Below, piece after piece: positions 1 through 9,011 of a DNA stretch of 36,368 nt. The stretch comes from Micromonospora sp. MP36. GTDB taxonomy: Bacteria; Actinomycetota; Actinomycetes; Mycobacteriales; Micromonosporaceae. The position numbers and the translations under genes are program-made. The notes under the pieces were generated by a model that had not been told where the DNA came from, ran no database searches, and worked only from the letters and a program-made list of their open reading frames with translations. Position 1 is the stretch's first letter. Each line of letters begins with the position of its first letter. The stretch spans positions 1-36,368 of the forward strand of contig NZ_VSFA01000074.1 in NCBI RefSeq assembly GCF_008119785.1. Reading direction: 5' to 3'.

Positions 1-3000
1 CCATACAGAACGAGGATTTCAGCGTGAAGTTGACAGTCGTCGTGGCACCGGCCTTGATCCTGACCTGCCTGGACGCCGACACGTAGTCCTTGTCAGCGGC
101 GATCAGGGTGAGCGGGTCGTACTTCTTGTCGAGCCAGTAGGCATAACGACCGTCCTTGTCAGTGGGCAGCCTGACGCTGAGGCCAGCGGCTTCGAGCTGC
201 ACCGACGCGCCGCCGAGCGGCGCGGACACTCCCTCGCAGTCCAGCCCGCTCACCGTGCCGGTCACCTTGCCCCAGCTCTTTGGGGGCGTGACGTGCATGG
301 CGACGGCGACCGGTGCGGTCCGGTACGGCGTGTCCGAGTCCACCGTGATGTCGGCGAAAAGGTCGCCGGGCTGCGTGACCGACATGGTCGCGGCATCCAG
401 CGTGACCGTCACCGTCGCGGACTGGCCCGGCGGCACGGTGAGCCGCCGCGCGTCGAGCGACAGCCACGACGCATCGCCCTCATCGCACACGTCGAATCCG
501 GGCAGGATCTGCGTGAACCAGCCGGGCCCACCATCACCGCCTCCGACGTGATAGAAGCCGCAGGCGCCGCCGCCTCGGTACGTCGGCTGGATGGGGAAAT
601 TCGCCAACTGGTACCAGGTGTCCCCCGCCGCGTCGTAGGCCCAGCTGTCCATGTAGACCCCGGCCGCGCCGGCGCCCGCGCCGCCGGACACGATCAGCAT
701 GCCGTTGGCCGCGCTGTAGGCAGCCGCGTACACGGGGTGGGGCATGTCCGCTGCCCGGGTCCAGGTGTTGGTCGCCGGGTCGTAGACGAACGTCTTGTTG
801 CTGGCGTCCTTGTCCGTCGTGCCGCCCGCGCAGTACATCTTGCCCCCGATGACACCGCAGGCCAGCCATGACGTTAGCTCGGGGTAGTTCGCGGCCCGCT
901 GCCAGCTGTCCGTGCTGGGGGTGTACACCCAGACGTCGGCGGTCCCGCAGGTCCTGGTGCAACCGCCGACGACATACATCCTGCCGTCGAGCGTCGCTAC
1001 CCCGGAGGCGGCGTAGCTGACCGGGGCAGGCGATCCGGTGCTCCACGTGTTGGTGCGTGGGTCGTAGATGTCCAGACCTGGCGCGATGGAGCCGTCCCCC
1101 TTGGCCGACCAGCCGCCGGTGATGTACAGCTTGTCGCCGACGAAAGTGCCGTTGGCCTTCTCCCGCATCGTGGGCTGGTTGGCGATCGGCTTCCAGCCCC
1201 CATCGCGCGGATCGAGCACCCAGCCCTTGTTGGTGTAGTAGATGGGCGGGACGTAGTCCCATGCGACGCCGCCGACCGAGTACACCTTGCCGTCGTGGAC
1301 GGCGACCACGTTGTCGGCCACGGAGGTCGGAAGGCCCGGCCCGTAGACCCATCCGCCGTTGCCGGCTACCGCCTCGGACGCATCCGGCGCCGAGCTCTCC
1401 GCGAGCTTCGTACCTGCGAGGGCATGCCGCGATGTGACTGCCGAGCTCATCCTCGGGGTGGCGCTGGGGGTGGTGAGAATCGTTCGTCCCCCGGTCCGCT
1501 CGTTGAGCGTCACGTTCGCCGGAGCGGTACCAGTGTTCATGACCGTGACGGTGGCCGCGGAGCGACCGCCCATGGCAACGGTCTCATTGATGCTGCCGGT
1601 GACCTCCAGCCGCCCGGCGGGCAGCGGCAGGTCAACTTTGGTCACTGCGTCACCGACGACGGTCACCGTCTTGGTGAGGGTCGTGTAGCGAGCCCTCCCA
1701 GCGCTGAGGGTCTGCTCACCGGGCGGGGCGAGCAGCGTGTAGAAGCCGTCGCCGAGGGCGGCATCGTCCGGGGTGGGCCCACTGCTCGCCGCCGGCGCGC
1801 CGCCCATGCTGACGGGGACGGAGTTGAGGCCGGCACCGGTGTTGGCGTCGGTGACCTGGCCGATCACCAGGCCGCCCGGCTGCGGTGCGCACAAGCGCTG
1901 GCCGAGTTTGACGTTGTCGATCTGCCAGATGTTGCCGCCAGCACCGATGTAGTGGAACCGGAGCATGACCTGCGAGCGTCCGGCGGCCTGCGGCACTTGG
2001 ATGGTCTGGACCGAGCCGGAGACGCTCGAGGCGTTCTTCTCCCAGACCGTCTGCCAGCTCTGACCGTTGTCGATGGACAGGTCGACCATCACATGCGCGG
2101 TCGGCTTGAAGTAGCCGATGTGATACGTGTTGAACTCCACGATCGGCGTCTCGGCACCGCTCAGGTCGGCCACCGGGGTGGTGAGGGTGGTGTCCTGAGT
2201 GTGGGCCGGGTCGAAGAGCTTGCCGTACACGGCGGCGAACAGACCCGTGCCCCTGGTCCGGTTCCCGTAGGTGCCCGGGTTGTCGAACCGCCAGACCTCG
2301 CCGTTGCCGACCGCGTCGGTCACGGTCCACCCGTCCGGGATGGTGGGCGCGTCGAAGGACTGGGTCAGACCGTCGAAGCGCACCGCGTATCCGGGGGCGG
2401 TGCAGGCTGCGGCGTCGACCGGCACGGCAAGGTCGAACGCGGTGTCCGCGCCGCCAGCCGCCACCTCACGGGTGAGGGTCGGGTATCCCTGCAGGTCGGG
2501 GTCGAACGTCAGCTGGTAGGTCCGGTCGGCGGGAACCAGCAGGTCGTACTTACCGGTGTACGGGTCGGTGAAGTGCGCACCGCTCGGGTCGCCGGGCACC
2601 GTGATCCTGGTGTACAGCGGCCAGCCGTGCCCCGAGCCGTCGGTGACCTTGCCGGTGACGTGGACGCGCGGTAGCGCGGTCAGCGCCTTGTCGAGGGTCG
2701 CGAACGCACGCTCCGGGACGGTGGCCGCGACGGTCGCCCCGGCATAGCCGAAGGCGTTGAAGGTGACCTGGTGCTCCCCCGCCGGGACGACCAGCCTGTA
2801 GCGGCCCTCGGCGTCGGTGTTGGTGTTCAGCTCGCCAACCGAGACGGTCACGCCCTGGATCGGCTTGCCGCTGGCTGCGTCGGTGACCGTGCCCGTGACG
2901 CCGGCTGGCACGTTCTTCACGAGGGCGAGGACGTCCAGCCGGCCCTCGCCGAAGACGTTGTTGTCGGCGTCGGTGCCACCGCACTGGTTGTTCGGGGTGT

Positions 3001-4378
3001 CGATAGCCGAGCCGTCGAGGAGCACCTTGGTCGTCGCCACGTCACCGGCCAGTGCCGGGGCCGCGGACCACAACAGGGCGACCGCGCCGGCGAGGTGCGG
3101 GGCGGCCATCGACGTGCCGCTCTTGGTGCCGTAGCCGCCGCCGGGCACGCTGGAACGCACGTTGACGCCGGGGGCCGCGATGTTCGGCTTGATCTCGCCG
3201 TTCTGGCCGGCGCCGCGGCTGGAGAACCACCCGATGGCGTTGGTGCTGTCGTAGGCGCCGACCGAGTAGTTGATGATCCGACTGCCCGGTGAGCCGCTCG
3301 TGTTGCAGCCGCCGCCGTTGTTGCCGTTCGACCAGGCCGCGAAGATCCCCGACGCTGTCCAGGCGGCGCTGATGTCCTCCATGAACGGGTCGTTCGACGG
3401 CGAGCCGGAGCCCCAGGAGTTGTTGATGACGTTGGGCCGCTTGCTGGCATCCGGGTTCTGGCCGTGCAGGTCCGTCGGCTCCAGCATCCACTGGCCCGAC
3501 TCGATCAGTGCGGTGTCGCTGGGGCAGCAACCATTCGCGGCGATCCACCGGACCCCCGGGGCGACCCCGATATGGTTGGACCCGCCGTCGTCGCCGGCCA
3601 TGGTGCCCATCGTGTGGGTGCCGTGTCCGTTCCCGTCGCACGGCACGCCAGGGCACCGGCCCGTGGCGTCGAACCAGTTGTAGTTGTGGTCGAACGTGCC
3701 GTCGCCCTTGTTGCCGCGGTACTGCCTCACGAGCGCCGGGTGGTCGTACTGGACACCGGTGTCGATGTTCGCGACCGTGATGCCGGCGCCCGTCACGCCG
3801 TACTGCGCCCACACGTCGTCGGCGTTGATGTTGGCGATGCCCCACTCGACCGAGTTCACCTCGGCGGGTGCCGTCCCTTCCATGGGCTCGGGCATCTGGT
3901 AGGTCTGAGGCGGCCAGAGCGACTGCACCTCGGGCTCCGCGGCCAGCTGTTCGGCCATCTTCAGCGAGCCGTCACTCACGTGAATCGCGTTGGTGGCCCA
4001 GAACGCCTTGTACTGGACATGCGCACGATCCAGCTCGGTACGGACGTCGGCCTGGCTGGCCCGGGCGGTCTCGCGCAGTGCCTTCGCCACCGCCGCGCCG
4101 CGCTTGTTCCAGTCCACGATCCGGCTGGCCTCGGACAGGTCGGCCGCGGCGTCGAAGCGAACCCAGAAGTCGGCCTTGCCCTTGGTCTTCAGCTTGTCGA
4201 GCAGGGCAGGACGGATCTTGTCGTGACCGTTCGGCTGCGGGTTGGCGGCGGCCTGAGCCGCGGGGCTACTCAGCGCGACGGCGGAAGCGATCAGTGTGAT
4301 CGACGCCAGGCCACAGATGAGCCGGTCGACCAACCGTCGTGGTCTGGTCCGGCCACGACGGGACACGGGGAAACTCAT
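1..4378 (-). CDS. Secreted S8 (subtilisin-like) serine peptidase with Kelch repeats, copy 1 (3' end off the window)
   Basis: Secreted multidomain protease. The frame is open from the ATG to the left edge, about 1459 residues; by comparison with the paralog further right only a few C-terminal residues are missing. An Arg-rich n-region and hydrophobic core ending near SSPAAQA form a signal peptide. An I9-like propeptide region (about 50-175) precedes the catalytic domain, with Asp206 (ANIDTG), His252 (GHGTH) and Ser423 (GTSMAAP). After it come carboxypeptidase-regulatory-like beta domains (about 480-600 and later), a jelly-roll-like region (about 670-830), and about five Kelch-type blades (about 1010-1255, repeats such as GGKMYCAGG), then further Ig-like/regulatory-like folds. 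The start codon overlaps the stop of the TusA-like gene (ATGA), so translation is probably coupled and the operon reads regulator, TusA-like, peptidase. Substrate unknown. Catalytic assignment is firm; the beta-domain names are by sequence style only. Confidence 0.93.
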   Translation of the reverse strand, partial: MSFPVSRRGRTRPRRLVDRLICGLASITLIASAVALSSPAAQAAANPQPNGHDKIRPALLDKLKTKGKADFWVRFDAAADLSEASRIVDWNKRGAAVAKALRETARASQADVRTELDRAHVQYKAFWATNAIHVSDGSLKMAEQLAAEPEVQSLWPPQTYQMPEPMEGTAPAEVNSVEWGIANINADDVWAQYGVTGAGITVANIDTGVQYDHPALVRQYRGNKGDGTFDHNYNWFDATGRCPGVPCDGNGHGTHTMGTMAGDDGGSNHIGVAPGVRWIAANGCCPSDTALIESGQWMLEPTDLHGQNPDASKRPNVINNSWGSGSPSNDPFMEDISAAWTASGIFAAWSNGNNGGGCNTSGSPGSRIINYSVGAYDSTNAIGWFSSRGAGQNGEIKPNIAAPGVNVRSSVPGGGYGTKSGTSMAAPHLAGAVALLWSAAPALAGDVATTKVLLDGSAIDTPNNQCGGTDADNNVFGEGRLDVLALVKNVPAGVTGTVTDAASGKPIQGVTVSVGELNTNTDAEGRYRLVVPAGEHQVTFNAFGYAGATVAATVPERAFATLDKALTALPRVHVTGKVTDGSGHGWPLYTRITVPGDPSGAHFTDPYTGKYDLLVPADRTYQLTFDPDLQGYPTLTREVAAGGADTAFDLAVPVDAAACTAPGYAVRFDGLTQSFDAPTIPDGWTVTDAVGNGEVWRFDNPGTYGNRTRGTGLFAAVYGKLFDPAHTQDTTLTTPVADLSGAETPIVEFNTYHIGYFKPTAHVMVDLSIDNGQSWQTVWEKNASSVSGSVQTIQVPQAAGRSQVMLRFHYIGAGGNIWQIDNVKLGQRLCAPQPGGLVIGQVTDANTGAGLNSVPVSMGGAPAASSGPTPDDAALGDGFYTLLAPPGEQTLSAGRARYTTLTKTVTVVGDAVTKVDLPLPAGRLEVTGSINETVAMGGRSAATVTVMNTGTAPANVTLNERTGGRTILTTPSATPRMSSAVTSRHALAGTKLAESSAPDASEAVAGNGGWVYGPGLPTSVADNVVAVHDGKVYSVGGVAWDYVPPIYYTNKGWVLDPRDGGWKPIANQPTMREKANGTFVGDKLYITGGWSAKGDGSIAPGLDIYDPRTNTWSTGSPAPVSYAASGVATLDGRMYVVGGCTRTCGTADVWVYTPSTDSWQRAANYPELTSWLACGVIGGKMYCAGGTTDKDASNKTFVYDPATNTWTRAADMPHPVYAAAYSAANGMLIVSGGAGAGAAGVYMDSWAYDAAGDTWYQLANFPIQPTYRGGGACGFYHVGGGDGGPGWFTQILPGFDVCDEGDASWLSLDARRLTVPPGQSATVTVTLDAATMSVTQPGDLFADITVDSDTPYRTAPVAVAMHVTPPKSWGKVTGTVSGLDCEGVSAPLGGASVQLEAAGLSVRLPTDKDGRYAYWLDKKYDPLTLIAADKDYVSASRQVRIKAGATTTVNFTLKSSFCM

Positions 4379-4653
4379 GTCAGCTCCGAGGTGAGGTGGT
4401 TCTTCTGGATGCAGAACACCGACGCGGCGGCGTCGGACACGACGGCACCGAGGGCGTGCCCACGCTCCGCGCACCACAGGTGCACGGCCGCACGGACGGC
4501 CGGCTCCGTGGAGAGCAGCTCCAGCACGGCCCCCGTGGGCAGCTCCTCGACCCGGCGAGCAAGCAGCGGCTCCACCCGCTCCCAGGGTTCGCTACCGGCA
4601 TCGACGACCATGACCGGCGGGGGGTGGTCGGCTGGCGGGCCGGGGACGTCCAT
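4375..4653 (-). CDS. Small TusA/SirA-fold protein lacking the catalytic cysteine
   Basis: 92 residues. The middle and end look like the TusA/SirA/YedF fold: a VDAG strand, a helix, then TGAVLELLSTEPAVRAAVH, WCAERGH and a final FCIQK strand. Family members carry CPxP right after the first strand and use that Cys to relay sulfur; here the place reads GSEPWERV, with no Cys. The remaining cysteines (WCAERGH, VFCIQ) are not at the relay position. The ATG is preceded by GAGGAG at a good distance. Its stop overlaps the start of the S8 peptidase gene, so the two proteins are probably made together. The role may be regulatory or in binding rather than sulfur transfer; that is inference. The fold call rests on pattern recognition only. 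Confidence 0.65.
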   Translation of the reverse strand: MDVPGPPADHPPPVMVVDAGSEPWERVEPLLARRVEELPTGAVLELLSTEPAVRAAVHLWCAERGHALGAVVSDAAASVFCIQKNHLTSELT

Positions 4654-4729
4654 GGCGCTCCTCGCTGTCGCATCGGTGATCCGGCCCGGACCGTACGGCG
4701 GCGCGCTTACCGAGCGATTAACGGACCGA

Positions 4730-7700
4730 TTACCGGGTCCGGACGTGCTGGCCGTCGGCCGCCCGTGCCTGGTCGAGCTCGCGTCTGATGCGGCCGACCG
4801 ATTCGAGCGCCTGGATGTCGCCGCTGCGCGCGGCAAAGCTCTCGCTCTCCCGCAGCGCCGACTCTGCCGCATCCAGGTCCCCGCGCTTGAGGGCGACCCT
4901 GGCGAGGTGGACCAGGCAGTACGCCAGGGACCACGGGTTGCCGAAGGGGCGCACCATCTCGACAGCGGCGAGGGCGCCTTCGTGGGCCTCCTCAAGATTG
5001 CCGGTGACCAGGTCGAGGCGGGCGAGGTTTCCTCGCTCGAATGCGATGTGCGTCGGGTCGCCCCCCTTTCGGCCAGGCCGAGCGATCTCCTCCGGTACAC
5101 CCGTGCCTCGTCGTACCTGCCGGCCCGTAGCGCGAACTCGCTGAGCATCGACAGCACTGTGGTCAGCAGCCCGACGTCGGCCACTCTCTCGGCGTGCTCG
5201 AGCGCCTGGTGCCCGACCTGGTGCGCCTCGCTGGTCCGGTCGAGCATGGCCAGGGCGAGCGACCGATTGCCGAGGGCTCGGCCGAGCAGCAGCGGTACGC
5301 CGTCGCCCTCGCCGGAGGCGGCGTGGGCGGCCGACTCGGCCTTGATGGCCGAGGCCAGCATCTGCTCGTACCGTCCGAGGGGGAAGTCGACGACGCTTGA
5401 GGCCAGGTGCAGCGCCACCTGCGCAGCCGCCGACAACGGACCGGACGGAAGTGTGGTGCCGTTCAGGAGGGTGCGGGCGTCCTTGGGGTGGCCCGACTGG
5501 CAGACCAACTCGGCGAGGGCCGCCAGCGATCGCGCGGCTGCATCGGCCGTGCCGGCTCGCAGGCGGTGCTCGAGAGCGCTCCGTAGTGCCTGCTCCGCCT
5601 GGTCGTATCGGGCGAGCCGGCGCAGGATCAGCGCATGGTCGTGGCGGGCGTCGGCCACCGCGGCCTGCTCGTCGGTCGCATCGAGGCGCCCGATCAGCTC
5701 GGTGTAGTAGCGGTCCGCGCTGTCGTTGGCGTACAGCGCGGCAGCCTTTTCGGCGGCCCGCCGCAGCCACGTCACGGCACGCGGGTCGTCGGCAAGGGCC
5801 AGGTGGAAGGCCACCGTGTCGACGGCGTCCGGACGGTGCCCGAGCACCGCGTCGGCATGGGCGGCATGCAGCACCCGTCTGCGCGCGCCGTTGAGGCCCG
5901 CGTAGCAGGCCAGCCGCACCACGGGGTGCCGGAAGCCGTAGCCCGTCACTGTCCTGCCGGCCGACACCACCTCGCGTTCCTCGACCAGGCCGGTAGTCAG
6001 CAGCCGGTTGAGGGCGGCCGCGAACCGCGGTGGGTCGATGGGTGGGTGCAGCCCCGCACGGGCGACCTGGGAGGCCTCGCCCAGATGGACGTCGCCCCCG
6101 GCCGCGGCGAGGACGTCGATGATGGCGCGCTCGTCGACGCCGAGGAGGTCCAGCCGTGCCTCGACCGCACCTCGCACCGAGTCTGGGACGCCGGCGCTGT
6201 CCAGCCCCGCCGCCGAGGGCAGCGGCAGCCCGCTGTTGACCAGACCGGCAAGTTCGGTGGCGAACAGCGGGTTCCCCGCGGAGAGCCGGAACACCTGGGA
6301 GGTCAGGGAGTCGGAGTCGACGCGCTCCGCACACAGTGCGCGCACGAGCCGGTCGCAGTCCTGTTCGCTCAGCCGCATCAGGTCCACGCGCCGGGCCAGG
6401 TTCTGCCGGATCGCCGCGTTCAGGATCCGCCTGCGGCCCGGGTCGGCGATGAGCTCCTCCTCCCGGAACGTGGCGATGAACCTCCACGGCTGGTCGCCGG
6501 CACGACGAACGACGTGGTACAGCATCTGCAGCGAGCCGAGATCGGCGGCGTGCACGTCGTCCAGGACCACCAGGATGCCGGCCGGCGACGCAGTAGCCAG
6601 ATCCTTCAGCAGGCCGCTGACCGCCTGGAACAGCCGGGCTCTCTCCTCCTCCGGGCCGACGCCCCGCATCGGGGCCGGCCCGAGGGCGGGTACCAGCGTC
6701 GCGAGCGCGTCGTGGCCGGACGCAGCGGCCGCCTGCTCGGCGGACGACCGGGCTGCGAACCAGGCGTCGAACGCGTCCGCCCACAGTCCGTACGGCGTCT
6801 GGCCCTCGGCCTCGTGGCCGGCCGCCCAGAGCACCATCGCCCCGCGCCCATGGGCGGCACGCGCCGCTGCGGCGGCCAACCGCGTCTTGCCCACCCCGGC
6901 TTCGCCGGCGACCAGGGTGAGCGGCGGCAGCCCCGGATCCGCGGCGGTGATGAGCCGCAGCGCCTCCTTCCGGCCGAATATCGGGGTGCGTTCCGCTGCC
7001 CGGATCGCGGCGGGCAGCGCAGGGTGTGGGGAGCCACCCGCCGGCCGGGCCGCAGACCCGGCGCACTCTTCGACGGCCGCGCGGTGGAGCTGCTCGAGGA
7101 CGGCGCCGGGGCCGACGCCGAGCTCGCCGTGCAGTGCGAGACGGGCCACCTCGTACTGCCGCACCGCCTGCTCGGGACGGCCGAGGGCGAGGTGGCTGCG
7201 GAGCAGGAGTTCGTGGCCTTGCTCGTCGGCGGGGTTGCCGACCAGGTGCCGTTCCAGCAGTCGCGCGGCCTGCCGCGCCTGATCGGTCGCGAGCCATGTG
7301 AGCGCCAGCTCGTGCACGGCGTTCGTGTGAAGCCGGGTCAGTTCGGCTCGCCGCATCATCGTCCAGTCGGCGTACGAGTCCTCGGGGAGCAGCTCGGGTT
7401 CCAGTTGCTCCAGCACACTGGCCAGCCGCTCGGCCCGTCCGACGGAGGCGGTGGGCTCGGCAAGGACGGCGTTCGCCGCCGCCTCGACCTCGTCGACGTC
7501 GACGGTGACCAGCTCGGGTGCGAGAGCGAGCAGCTGGCCGTCCAGCAGTAGATAGGCCGACGCCTCGCGGGGCCGCAGCTCCGGTTGGAGGGCGTGCCGA
7601 GCGGTGTGGAGGGCCACCCACAGACTGTTCCTGGAGGAGTGCGGCGAGGCTCCCGGACGAAGCAGCTCCATTGCCTGGTCGCGGTGCATGCGGTGACCAG

Positions 7701-7836
7701 GCGCGAGCGCGAGCAGCTTGACGAGGTTCTGCGCACTGGGCCGCCGCCACTGCGGCTGGACCAGCGACCCGCCACGTACGGCCCGAAACCCGCCCAACAA
7801 CAGAATCCGTAACGGCGGCACCTGGTCGCCGACCAT
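4730..7836 (-). CDS. AfsR/SARP-like regulator (winged helix-BTAD-ATPase-TPR), disrupted by a one-base frameshift
   Basis: Large signal-responsive transcription regulator of about 1035 residues if the frame is repaired. In order: an OmpR-type winged helix (about 10-95, LRILLLGGFRAV), a BTAD helical domain (about 100-270), a STAND/AAA-type ATPase with Walker A GEAGVGKTR (about 309-317) and Walker B ILVVLDDVH (about 417-425), then TPR-like helical repeats. The TPR frame is lost at a run of six C (5061-5066): upstream it reads LAERGA, while the other frame continues GGDPTHIAFERGN and ends in QHVRTR at 4730. One extra base in the run restores a single protein. ATG at 7836 was chosen; a TTG nine bases upstream is also in frame. 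It lies upstream of, and probably controls, the TusA-like and S8 peptidase genes. Without repair the frame runs out of phase into the TusA-like gene. Confidence 0.85.
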
Positions 7837-7941
7837 GGCAGTCAAGAGTGCACGCCCACCTGGACGCCTCCCCCTTTCCCACTTCAGTCACGCGTGCGCT
7901 GACCTGCGCACGGCCTCCCCAGAGAAGACTTGGGACGGAAC

Positions 7942-7950
7942 CATATAGCA
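7942..7950 (-). promoter_or_regulatory. Candidate extended -10 promoter for the regulator-TusA-peptidase operon
   Basis: On the minus strand TGCTATATG reads as an extended -10 element (TGnTATA-like), about 105 bases upstream of the regulator ATG. It is an unusually AT-rich island for this sequence. No clear -35 box is seen, which extended -10 promoters can do without. Placement is by eye only. Confidence 0.35.
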
Positions 7951-8076
7951 CAACCAGCCCGCCCGACTATGTCCGGCGGCGATCACCCCGGTTCGCCGAC
8001 GCCGGGGCCTCGATCTGCGACCACGTCGCTGGCGCTGGTCGGGCAGGCCCACGAACCTGGTCGCCGCCCGGTGCCG

Positions 8077-8436
8077 TCACGCCCAGTTGTGACGCGCGGC
8101 GTACCAGCCCAGCCCCATCCGGGTCTTGACACCGGCCAGATCCATCACGTGTCGTAACCGACGCTGCAGGGTCCGCAAGGAGATGCCGAGCTGGTTGGCG
8201 ACGATCTGATCGGTGAGCCCGGCCAGCAGCATTGCCAGGATCTTCCGGTCCAGCGCCGTCGGGGCATCCGCGTCCGCTCTGGTGGCGGCATCATCGGTCA
8301 GCCCGGGCAGTGCCGAGATGTCGATCGGGTGGGCGTAACGCCGCACGAGTTCGAACATCGCATCCATGGCGGCCAGCAGCCCGGTGCGGTGCAGCAGCAG
8401 CCGGGGTGCCCCATCGGGCATCACGGCCCAGAACTG
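8077..8436 (-). pseudogene. 3' remnant of a TrmB/LuxR-type HTH regulator
   Basis: The last roughly 118 codons match the C-terminal third of the intact regulator at 9012-10070: an FELVRRYAHPI / FELIWSRALPI block, an acidic linker, then a LuxR-type helix-turn-helix (LAGLTDQIVANQLGISLRT versus LSGLTDAVIARQLGIGQRT) and the tail GLGWYAARHNWA versus QLAWYAAWHGW. Upstream of about 8436 the similarity stops, and the opposite strand shows scraps of unrelated genes, so the N-terminal two thirds is missing. The frame stays open upstream to 8814, but that part is low-complexity Arg/His-rich sequence typical of a shadow frame. It could still yield a short HTH-only protein if a start exists. Confidence 0.7.
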
Positions 8437-8556
8437 ATGGACAACCTCCGCAAGCAGGCCGACCGTTTCCTGACCAATGACAAGATCAAGGTCGAGTGGA
8501 ACAGCGTCGTCGAGGAAATCCTCGGCCACGACGGCGATGTCGCCGGAGTCCGAGGC
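8437..8556 (+). pseudogene. Thioredoxin-reductase-like internal fragment
   Basis: The plus strand encodes RKQADRFLTNDKIKVEWNS followed by VVEEILGHDGDVAGVRG. This resembles the segment of thioredoxin reductase after the NADPH-binding motif (family pattern: ...RAxANxKIxxxWNSxVxEILGxxxVxGVR). About 38 residues are present, without the FAD or NADPH glycine motifs or the CxxC. It is fused in frame to a fragment of an unrelated transporter. Not expected to be functional. Confidence 0.55.
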
Positions 8557-8670
8557 ATGTGGACACCACGTCTTCGGGGTTCGATCGTCGGTGTCGTGCC
8601 GGTCGTGATCCTGTTCGCGTTGATCGAGCGCCGCCTCGTCGCCGGTCTTAGCGCGGGTGGCGTGAAATGA
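8557..8670 (+). pseudogene. C-terminal scrap of a carbohydrate ABC transporter permease (MalG-like)
   Basis: The reading frame RGSIVGVVPVVILFALIER, then RLVAGLSAGGVK and a stop, matches the conserved end of MalG-type sugar ABC permeases (last membrane helix, then the ...GLTAGAVKG tail). Only the final 38 or so codons remain. Its TGA overlaps the ATG of the DeoR-like fragment (ATGA), so this junction may be an original operon junction of a sugar-uptake locus that was later cut at both ends. Confidence 0.6.
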
Positions 8671-8840
8671 CCAGCGCTGCCGGCTCCCGCGGTGACCGCT
8701 CCTCGCGGTTCCGTTTCCCTGCTGGGCTCGCCGAGCGGGGCCGACTTTCGGTGACCGAGGCGGCGACCGAGCTCGAGGTTTCTGAGGCGACCGTCCCACG
8801 TGGCTTTCCCGCACTGGCCAAGCAGCAGCTTGTTACCCGC
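8667..8840 (+). pseudogene. N-terminal scrap of a DeoR/GlpR-family regulator
   Basis: After a short leader the frame reads LAERGRLSVTEAATELEVSE, then ATVPRGFPALAKQQLVTR. This is the DeoR-type winged helix-turn-helix (usual form ...GRxSVxELAxxLxVSEATVRRDLxxLxxQGLxxR). The recognition-helix RRD is changed to PRG, and after QQLVTR the sequence loses family character. The sugar-binding domain is absent. Degenerate and truncated, so very probably dead. Confidence 0.65.
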
Positions 8841-9011
8841 TTCGGCCAGTACCTCCGCCACCTCATCCGTTCCGGGCCAGCGCGGCTTCCCTGTCCGGCA
8901 GAGGTGCCGCCCATACGTTCGATCGATACGGGCGACCCGGGATGTGCCCTCGGCTGAGGAATGGGGAAAAGGGTTTCCGCGCGACGCGACCCCGGCCAGC
9001 CATCGTTTCAA

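Noticed and set aside
4375..7845. One continuous 1156-residue frame joining the AfsR-like regulator and the TusA-like protein
   Set aside because: The 130 or so residues in the middle are Arg/Ser-rich and unlike either protein, while the next frame continues the TPR region. The TusA-like gene has its own start and ribosome site, so the join is a by-product of the frameshift.
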